64,000 nucleotides of DNA from Cheilinus undulatus (lineage: Eukaryota > Chordata > Actinopteri > Labriformes > Labridae). Shown here piece after piece: positions 56,140 through 64,000 of this stretch. The notes beneath the pieces are model-generated. The model ran no database searches and had not been told where the DNA came from. It saw only the letters and a program-made list of their open reading frames with translations. The stretch lies in assembly GCF_018320785.1 (NCBI RefSeq), contig NC_054865.1, positions 33,542,398 through 33,606,397 of the forward strand, read 5' to 3'. The stretch's first letter is position 1; every line of letters begins with the position of its first letter. The position numbers and the translations under genes are program-made.

Positions 56140-57709
56140 TTGAAATCAGAGACTTTATTAATCTTTTTCCAGGAAATTGCTTTTGTTACAGCAGCAAAAA
56201 CATTCAGATAGCCCATCATCACAGAAACACATAAATGCATGTACTGAAATATATTCATAAATAAAAGTAGCCTACACACACGCACACATTCAAACACATA
56301 CATCCATGCATACATTCTTGCACAAACACATATACACCATATAATAAAATCCTACAGTGCAAATAGCGCGGTGTGCAAACAGAGCTTTCTGTAATACAGT
56401 GATAAAAAGGTCAAGAGACGTAGCTAAACTATTTGAAAAATGTCAAACCTATAAACACCTTAAAAACCATGTATACAATAATTATAGTATAGTATAGTAG
56501 CACACAGAAAGGATGCTACTTCACATTAAAAAGTCTTATGGCTGCTGGCAGAAAAGACTTCTGGTAGTGTTCAGTCTTGCACCTTGGGGGGATCAGCCTG
56601 TGACTGAAGGTTCTCTGTCGAAACACCCCAAGAGCGTGGAGTGGGTGTGACAGGTTGTTTATTATTGAGTACAGTTTATTGAGCATTCTCACCTCAGTCA
56701 CTTGCTCAATTTTGTCCTGCTGGGCTCCGATGATGGAGCCTGCTTTTCTTACCAGTTTGTTGACTCTGTTCTTGTCAGCCGAGCGAGAAGCCTCCCCCCA
56801 GCAGACCACCCCAAAGAAAAGAGCACTGGCCACAACAGTCTTATAAAAGGTGCACAACAGAGGTTTTGAGATGTTAAAAGAGCGTAGCCTCCTCAGGAAG
56901 TATAACCTGCTCTGACCCTACTTGTACAGAGTGTTTATGTGGCTGGACCAGTCCAGCTTGTTGTCCAGCTGTACTCCCAGGTACTTGTAGTTGGAGACCA
57001 GCTCCACTGATGTGCTGTTGATGGTGACTGGGTGAGGCTCAGCCCTCCTACTCCTGAAGTCCACAACCATTTCTTTTGTCTTTGAAACATTGAGCTATAG
57101 ATGGTTTTCACTGCACCAGTTGACAAAGTCCTTGACCACCCCCCCATACTCCTGCTCACACCCTCCCTGAATGCAGCCAACCACCGCTGAATTGTCCAAA
57201 AATTTTGCATGAAGCAGCTGTAAGAATTGTACTGAAAGTCTGATGTGAAGAGAGCAAACAGGAAAGGAGATAGTACTGTTCCTTGTGGGGCCCCTGTACT
57301 GCTCAGGACTGTCCTGGACACACAGTTTTGGAGACACACATATTGTGGTCGATCTGAGAGGTAGTTAATCACCCAGGATACAAATGCTGGATCCATGTGC
57401 ATGCTCTTCATCTTTTCTCCAAGCAGCACTGGCTGGATTGTATTAAAAGTGCTTGAAAAATCAAAGAACATGATCCTCACTCTTGCATCAGCATTGTCCA
57501 GGTGTGTGTGGGCTCTTTGGAGCATGCAGATTAGGGCGTCATATACACCAATGTTGGACTGATAAGCAAACTGTAAGGGGTCCATGTATGTGCTAGCCCA
57601 AGGCCTGATGTCAGCAAGGACCAACCTTTCCAAGGTCTTCATTATGTGTGAGGTAAGAGCAATGGGCTTGTAGTCATTAGGGTCCCTGGGTTGTTCCTTT
57701 TTGGGAACA
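56140..57709 (-). pseudogene. 5'-truncated L2/Rex-like LINE with inactive reverse transcriptase
   Basis: Minus-strand reading gives a reverse transcriptase starting VPKKEQPRDPNDYKPIALTS and MKTLERLVLADIRP, followed by FFDFSSTFNTIQ and TGAPQGTVLSPFLFALFTSD. The frame then shifts near 57240. The catalytic site reads KFLDNSAVVG where active relatives have a double Asp, so it is dead. The C-terminal part (VVASALFFGVVCWGEASRS to LIPPRCKTEHYQKSFLPAAI, 56518-56857) lies in another frame. The 3' end near 56140-56160 reads AGATTAATAAAGT, a usual tail of such LINEs. The upstream half of the element is missing. Confidence 0.8.
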
Positions 57710-57710
57710 C

Positions 57711-57780
57711 AGAATCAGATTTATTGGCTTAAGCAACAAGGAATTTGACTCAGGTTAGCTTTCCTCTCAATGTACAGGAA
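57711..57780 (+). repeat. dispersed repeat fragment next to the LINE
   Basis: AATCAGATTTATTGGCTTAA and AAGGAATTTGACTCAGGTT resemble a common fish dispersed repeat. It abuts the LINE truncation point. Confidence 0.4.
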
Positions 57781-58197
57781 ATAAGCATGAAATAAAAAAC
57801 ACAAACTTGCAAAGTATCAAAATTAACCCCTAAAGCCCAAAAAAACACAAACAATAGCCAGAAATTTCTCATTTTTTGGAACTGAAATGTTTATTTAACT
57901 TTCTACTGAAATTCAAAAAAATCCAGATTTCCATAAAATTTAACAAATATATTTTTAGTATCTCATTTCATTCATTAGGTGTTTTTGGTAACTGATAATC
58001 CACTTGAGGGCTTTTTTATCATTTATCAGATTGTATTCATAAGTTTTTTTTAATGATTTGTTGAGCATATTTATTAGATAGAGGTATCATAAAAGTATGT
58101 ATCAAATATACAACAGGCATTTCGGGGTTACGATTTAGATATGTACAAGCTTTTGTTAGTATTATCTCTAATTTGAATTAATTTTGCTTAATTTGAA

Positions 58198-58262
58198 TTT
58201 ATTTAACAAGGAAAAAACCTCATTGAGATTAAGGCTCTCATTTATAAGAGTGTCATGGATTA
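58198..58262 (+). repeat. dispersed repeat fragment (shared with 46603-46690)
   Basis: ATTTATTTAACAAGGAAA and CTCATTGAGATTAAGGCTCT with TAAGAGTG correspond to the piece downstream of kars1. Confidence 0.5.
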
Positions 58263-59704
58263 AAGCGATGTTCTTGGCTGCTACAAAAGATACAAGAAAG
58301 TGATACAATGGTTTTAGTTTCAATACAACACTGAATCAAAAGGCAACAATGAGGATATAAAAGTGATCTGCACAATTAATGACATGTTTTAAGATGTAGA
58401 CTGTTCATATCATTTTGCTGTACATTTGTTGACAGAACATGCTTTCTTTTTCTCATTATTGTCCCACACACCTTGACCTTCGCCCTCAGGTGAAGATAGG
58501 CAGAGATTGCAGCAACTAGTTGTTCAATGATTAATGAAGCTCTGTTTTTAGAATCAGCAACTGAACAAAAATTTGCACTCTCAGGCTGATAATGAATGTG
58601 AGTTATTTGAATTTGAATTCTCAGTTTGAACCAATTGAAATACTATCTTGAGTGGTTAAAGTGACTTACATGAAAACATTTTCTCCCCTTTTCTAGCATA
58701 CATTCTTGCTATCATGTGATCTTTGTTTTAAAATACTTGTTTGCTGATATCAATTATAAATCCAATTACAAGGCTTCCATTCAAATACTGCATATGTATT
58801 GGTAAAGTAATATCCTTTTTTCACTTGACTCTCCTCCACTTCTGCATACTCAAATCCTTTAAAGCATTTAAAAATGAAGCCTTCAAATATGATCATATAT
58901 AGTATCCTGGCAACTACAAGGTGAAAGAAATTAAGTCTGTGTTTAGACGATTCATATTACATTTGCAATATCAAGGATTCATTGGCTAAAAACTGTTGAA
59001 TGTGTTGAACTTTATTTGTCTGTTGCACATTTAGTTGAAGTCATCCATAACATTGTCTGATGATTCTATCTAGAGGTACCAGCAGTTTATTTTCTGATGG
59101 TTTTAAGTCCTTTCACTGTCACCACTGAGGTTATTCTGACCTGAACACAGTAAAAGTGATGATGAATGCTTTTTCTTTTCTCACTTGAAGGTTTTTCTTC
59201 TTTAATGCTGCTTTATGTTTGGATAATGGCAGTGGGCCCACATGCACAGACTTGTAAATGCACTCAACATTTAGTTATTAAGCTATTTTCAAATACCTTT
59301 CTTTTAATATCCTTTCTCTTTGTCACGGGACTGAGATCAGGAGTACGAGGGGGAAACATTTTTCTTTTATTTCTGCAGTGGACTGCAGGTCACAAATATG
59401 TGCCTCATAAAAATGATTTAAAAAATACAGTAATAGTGTAACAAAAAGTCTGTGATGTATGGAGATCCTAAGTGGACGTTCATCCATAAAATGTATTTCA
59501 ATTATTATTGTGATAAGTAAATCTCATTTTTTTCCTCGAGATTTTGACTCATCGTTATTCTTTTCTTTGAATAGCAAAGCTGGGTTCATCAAGATGATAA
59601 AATAATTCTTCAAGAAATTACTAAAATAACTTTCTGCGGTTCAAAATGTTTGGAAATTTGGATTGCAATTCCTCATAAGTAGGTAGTGGTAGGTCCTGAG
59701 GGGG

Positions 59705-59906
59705 TTAACCAGTTAAGAACCAACACTGGGGTCAGGACCCCCTTGGGTGACACTGAGAAAGTGTGAATCTGCACATGACTATTCTTGAAAGTGCACAACT
59801 GTGTTCAACTAAGCTTCAACCACCTTTAGGTACCATGGGGGTCCCTGGCCTCTGGCACCTTTATTTTGGGGGTCCTGGGGTGAAAAGCTTGAGAACCCCT
59901 GCTCTA
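59705..59906. repeat. probable hAT MITE remnant
   Basis: The end-like segment GAGAACCCCTGCTCTA at 59890-59905 and an interior rich in GGGGTCC blocks resemble fish hAT elements. The left end (AACCAGTTAAGAACC near 59708) is uncertain. Confidence 0.4.
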
Positions 59907-60897
59907 AAGGACGCCAAAAACTCCATAACAGAACCAGACTCTGGGGTCTCAGGGTACAGTTCCTTTATGATGGTATTATTGAGCTCTGTGTCAAACATGG
60001 TAATCAAAGGGCACAGTAAACACATAACTGTTCTCAGACTTTCAAGATTAGCACTTAACACAGAAATAATCCATTTGAAAGTTTGTCTGGTTGTTCCCCA
60101 AGACAGCAAAAAACTCAAGCTTCATTCTGCTGCCATACGGTTATTGAACATCCATGCTGTCAGTTAAAGATGTTGTAGTTGTTTCTTGTTTGTTGCCAGA
60201 CTACTACAAGACAATCTTAAGAAGCTATAGCCAAGCCTGTTGATAATCACTATCTAGACTATGTGAGGTGCTAGGGCTTCATCTAGTGGCCACTGTAAAA
60301 ACGTCATCTCTGACTATGGTTAGAAAAACATACTGTATCAAACTTTAGCAGCTTACAAAAAAGGACAGCAACATGCAAGTCCAATTAGCAACAGCCATAA
60401 CAATCTGTTCTTATAGGCAGTAAAATTAGCACAGACTTTAGTAACACATATTATGCCAGTATGTTGTGTATAACAGAATGAATCTTGTTTGGTTGAATAA
60501 ATAAGAAGTTAAACTGATGGTAAAATAAATAACATTTTGGGAAGCTGTTCTTATATTTCTCAAGCAGAGAAAATATAAGAGCTAAACATAAAAAAAGAGG
60601 GAAAAAAACAGTCTAAAATATACTTTAGATAAGATAGTTCTGATTAATGATTGATATTAAGGCTTCCATAGCTGTGACAAGTGGGCTCACTTTTTCTTGC
60701 ACATTTAAACCTCTACATCCAAGCAATATATGAATACATTATTTTATACTTCAGCAATAAGCCCAATGTTTCTAGATTTTTGTTATTTTGAAGCCTATTT
60801 TATTGACTTATTTGACACTTTATTTGTATTGTTAGATTACCTACTGTTTGTAAACATGTATATGTATGTACATAAAAAAAACACTTTTTACTACATA

Positions 60898-62256
60898 CAG
60901 GTACATCTCAAAAAATTGGAATATCATGAAAAAGTTTAATTTTTTTGGCACTCATTTCAGAAAGTGTATCCCATATATTATATAGACTCATTACACATAA
61001 AGTGAAATATTTCAAGCCTTTATTTCTTGAAATGTTGATGATTATGGCTCACAGACAAGAAAACCCAAAATTCAGTGTCTCAGAAAATTAGAATATTACA
61101 TAAGATCAATAAAAAATGATATTTTAAACAAATGTCAGGCTTCTGAAAAGTATGTTCATTTCTCTGCACTCAATACTTGGTTGGGCCTCCTTTTGCATGA
61201 ATTACTGCATCAATGCAGCGTGGCATGTAGGCGATCAGCCTGTGGCACTGCTCAGGTGTAATGGAAGCCCAGGTTGCTTTGATAGCAGCCTTCAGGTCAT
61301 CTGCATTGTTTGGTCTGGTGTCTCTCATCTTCCTCTTGACAATACCCCATAGATTCTCTATGGGGTTCAGGTCAGGCCAGTTTGCTGGTCAATCAAGCAC
61401 AGTAACACCATGGTCATTGAACCAGCTTTTGGTACCTTTGGCAGTGTGGGCAGGTGCCAAGTCCTGCTGGAAAATGAAATCAGCATCTCCATAAAGCTTG
61501 TCAGCAGAAGGAAGCATGAAGTGCTCTAAAATGTCCTGGTAGATGGCTGCGTTGACTGTGGACTTCAAAAAACACAGTGGACCAACACCAGCAGATGCCA
61601 TGGCAGCCCAAATCATCACTGACTGTGGAAACTTCACACTGGACTTCAAGCAACGTGGATTCTGTGCCTTTCCACTCTTCCTCCAGACTCTGGGACCTTG
61701 ATTTCCAAATGACATGCAAAATTTACTTTCATCTGAAAAGAGGACTTTGGAACACTGAGCAACAGTTCAGTTCTTTTTTTCCACAGCCCAGGTAAGACGC
61801 TTCTGACGTTGTCTCTGGTTCAGGAGTGGCTTGACACGAGGAATGTGACATTTGTAGCCCATGTCAAGGATTTGTCTGTGCGTAGTGGCTCTTGATGCAC
61901 TGACTCCAGCCTCAGTCCACTCCTTGTGAAGCTCCTTCAAATTCTTGAATGGATTTTGCTTGACAATCCTCTCAAGGCTGCGGTTATCCCTTATGCTGGT
62001 GCACCTTTTCCTACCACACTTTTTCCTTCCACTCAACTTTCTGTGAATATGATTGGATACAGCACTCTGTGAACAACCAGCTTCTTTAGCAATGACCTTT
62101 TGTGGTGTACCCTCCTTGTGGAGGATGTCAATAACTGTCTTCTGGACATCTGTCAAGTCCGTAGTCTTACCCATGATTGTGTGGCCTACTGACCCAGACT
62201 GAGAGACAATTTAAAGGCTCAGGAAACCTTTGCAGGTGTTTGGAGTTAATTAGCTT
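60898..62256 (-). mobile_element. Tc1-like transposon, truncated at the transposase 5' side
   Basis: The intact-looking end at 60898 starts CAGGTACATCTCAAAAAATT after TA (60896-60897). The matching inverted end expected beyond the transposase start is missing: family-like sequence stops near 62256 (GGAGTTAATTAGC) and gives way to unrelated CTTCCTG repeats. The element carries a long transposase frame on the minus strand. Confidence 0.85.
61170..62174 (-). pseudogene. Tc1-like transposase, full length but with two in-frame stops
   Basis: One frame of 335 codons runs from ATG (62172-62174) to TGA (61170-61172). It has a helix-turn-helix N-terminus (MGKTTDLTDVQKTVIDILHK, then AKEAGCSQSAVSNHIHRK), a GRKKCGRKR basic patch and the DDE catalytic context: FSDESKFCMSFG, FQQDLAPAHTAKG and SPDLNPIEN-like WPDLNPIENLWG. 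Two internal TGA codons (61767-61769 and 61389-61391) each replace a Trp expected in relatives (KNW..VAQ and LDWPAN). No frameshift was seen. Inactive as written, but recently decayed. Confidence 0.88.
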
Positions 62257-62985
62257 AACTTCTTCCTGTTAACTTAACTTCTAACTTCCTTCTTCCTGTG
62301 GAGAAGATGACGGCATCTGTGATGATGACGGCTTCTTTTGTCAGGACTGCCTACAAAACGCTGTCCCCCTGCAGACCAATGCAGGAGCCCCTCACACAAC
62401 ACACAGTTCCAAAATTGCTAGTTGTCGTTATTAATTGTTAACATTCCAATGTCATTATTCATAAATTATTTTAAAGTTATTTTAATGTAATGTCAAATCG
62501 TGTTATATGTGTTTTAAAATTAAAGTTAATCAGATTGTTTTATGAGAAATGACTTTTTTGCTTTGCAGTTTCAGTGGCACATTTTAGCAGTTCACTGATC
62601 ATCTCAAAAAACGTGGGACAGCTGATGTTTCAAAAGCTGTAAGACCTAAACGATTATATTTTATTACATCAATTCAACACAAAAATTATAAAAACAGTCC
62701 TTATTACCTATAAAAACACAATCCAGTGTCATACATTGCTTTTCTTAGTTTTCTAAGCAATTAACCAAAAAGTGGTTAATTTAGCTGATGTCACCCTATT
62801 ATTTTTTTCGTAATGTTTGGCCACTCACCTTAACTAATTTACTTACAAACATTTAATTCTCCTTTACGCGTTCTGGAGCGTTAATGTGGAAACTACGCAT
62901 ATGTCCTGGTACATATGTAAAAAATAAAATAGAATAAAGTTACAAAGAAATAAAAATAAACGCACAGACTGAAGAAAATGTATCT

Positions 62986-63059
62986 TCTTGTTTTCAGTGC
63001 GTCGGTCTGAGCGACCATTGGCTGAAAGACACATATCCCACAATGCACCGTCACACAAC
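62986..63059 (+). promoter_or_regulatory. rpl13: rpl13 promoter with CCAAT and ZNF143-like motifs
   Basis: ATTGG (reverse CCAAT) at 63017-63021 and CCCACAATGCACCG at 63037-63050, which resembles the ZNF143/SBS core. Both lie within 50 bases of a pyrimidine-rich start region, as usual for ribosomal protein genes. Confidence 0.5.
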
Positions 63060-63095
63060 TTCCTTTTTCCTTTCGGCCATTTTCCTCCCTCGTAG
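63060..63095 (+). other. rpl13: rpl13 non-coding exon 1 with 5'TOP-like start
   Basis: The tract CTTCCTTTTTCCTTTCGGCC (63058-63077) fits a 5' terminal oligopyrimidine start, the mark of mTOR-controlled translation in ribosomal protein mRNAs. A donor GTATGT follows at 63096. The exact start base is uncertain by several nucleotides. Confidence 0.6.
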
Positions 63096-63545
63096 GTATG
63101 TGATAGTTTCCTCTACAAATTTATCAAGAATCCACTTTAATCCTCGGTACTTGTTGGTATTTTGTGACTGGAGTCTAAAGTATCAAACAGAGCATTTTCA
63201 CATCTTTTTAGTAAGGTGTTTATTATTTGTATTGGTTTATCTTTTGACCTGATAAACAGGTTCGTGCCCTGGACAGCAGTGGTGTCGGTGTGTGACCGCT
63301 AGCATTACCGATACTGCTAACTGTGAAGCTTCGGGTGCTCATGAAGTTAATTCAAATGACAATTACTGTACTTATAAACGCCATGATGTCCGTGCTTTTT
63401 AACAGTCACATACATGGGCTCTTAACGTGAACAGTCTATAAATCAGCTAACCTCGTTAGCCTGTTAGCCTAGCATCTCACACGTCGCCTTGTAATGTGCC
63501 GGCATGTCAGCCTGCTCATGTCCGTGTGTCACGCTGTCTCTTCAG
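63096..63545 (+). other. rpl13 intron 1
   Basis: A 450-base intron in the 5' UTR. It was searched for C/D box snoRNA signatures because rpl13 introns host snoRNAs in mammals; none was convincing. Confidence 0.65.
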
Positions 63546-63553
63546 GGAAGTAG

Positions 63554-64000
<447 letters not shown>

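Larger units (their letters stand above)
55426..62985. other. gcsh-rpl13 intergenic region, mobile-element-rich
   Basis: 7.5 kb without a cellular gene. It holds a GTCT microsatellite (55524-55545), a minus-strand LINE (about 56140-57709), repeat fragments at 57711-57780, 58198-58262 and 59705-59906, and a minus-strand Tc1-like element (60898-62256). The stretches between are AT-rich with nothing recognised. Confidence 0.85.

Noticed and set aside
56040-56315. Minus-strand open frame of 91 codons downstream of gcsh
   Set aside because: It lies in the 3' tail of the LINE and in simple repeats; no protein similarity recognised.
63380-63450. Possible snoRNA C box (ATGATGT) in rpl13 intron 1
   Set aside because: No D box CTGA at suitable distance.

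Overview
This window is vertebrate nuclear DNA, almost certainly from a ray-finned (teleost) fish. Genes are split by GT-AG introns. The proteins are closest to known vertebrate NFAT5, lysyl-tRNA synthetase, glycine-cleavage H protein and ribosomal protein L13. The repeats are typical of fish: Tc1/mariner copies, hAT and PIF/Harbinger MITEs, a tRNA-derived SINE, and L2/Rex-like and L1/Tx1-like LINE fragments. Species was not determined. There is no bacterial operon, CRISPR array or prophage.

Layout, all four genes on the + strand. (1) About 1-36011: nfat5, the tonicity-responsive Rel-family transcription factor. The first coding exon is missing, so positions 1-8631 read as part of intron 1. 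Twelve coding exons (8632-31916) stay in phase through every junction and give about 1251 residues, followed by a likely 4.1 kb 3' UTR. (2) 37075-45966: kars1, lysyl-tRNA synthetase, with 14 coding exons for the 578-residue cytosolic form plus one skipped exon (37895-38062) that encodes a mitochondrial presequence and gives a predicted 610-residue form. (3) 50106-55083: gcsh, the lipoyl carrier of the mitochondrial glycine cleavage system, 5 exons, 174 residues. (4) From about 63060 to the edge: the first two exons of rpl13, with a 5'TOP-like pyrimidine start and a non-coding first exon.

The genes do not form a functional cluster. Two products act in mitochondria (the alternative KARS1 form and GCSH), two belong to the translation machinery (KARS1, RPL13), and NFAT5 is a stress transcription factor. 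In human all four lie on 16q, so the order looks like a compacted piece of an old linkage group.

Introns and intergenic DNA hold many mobile elements with readable boundaries. These are a Tc1 copy (19849-22288) carrying a nested 810 bp transposon; a second Tc1-like copy (60898 to about 62256) whose 334-codon transposase is interrupted by only two TGG-to-TGA changes; a pair of inverted elements of about 540 bp (46988-47521 and 52115-52659) with 9 bp target duplications and a helicase-like protein fragment; two inverted copies of a composite hAT element; Harbinger-type MITEs; and three copies of one tRNA-SINE family. The most interesting functional signal is the kars1 alternative exon: when it is included, the cytosolic start codon becomes an 18-codon upstream ORF ending 15 bases before the mitochondrial start.
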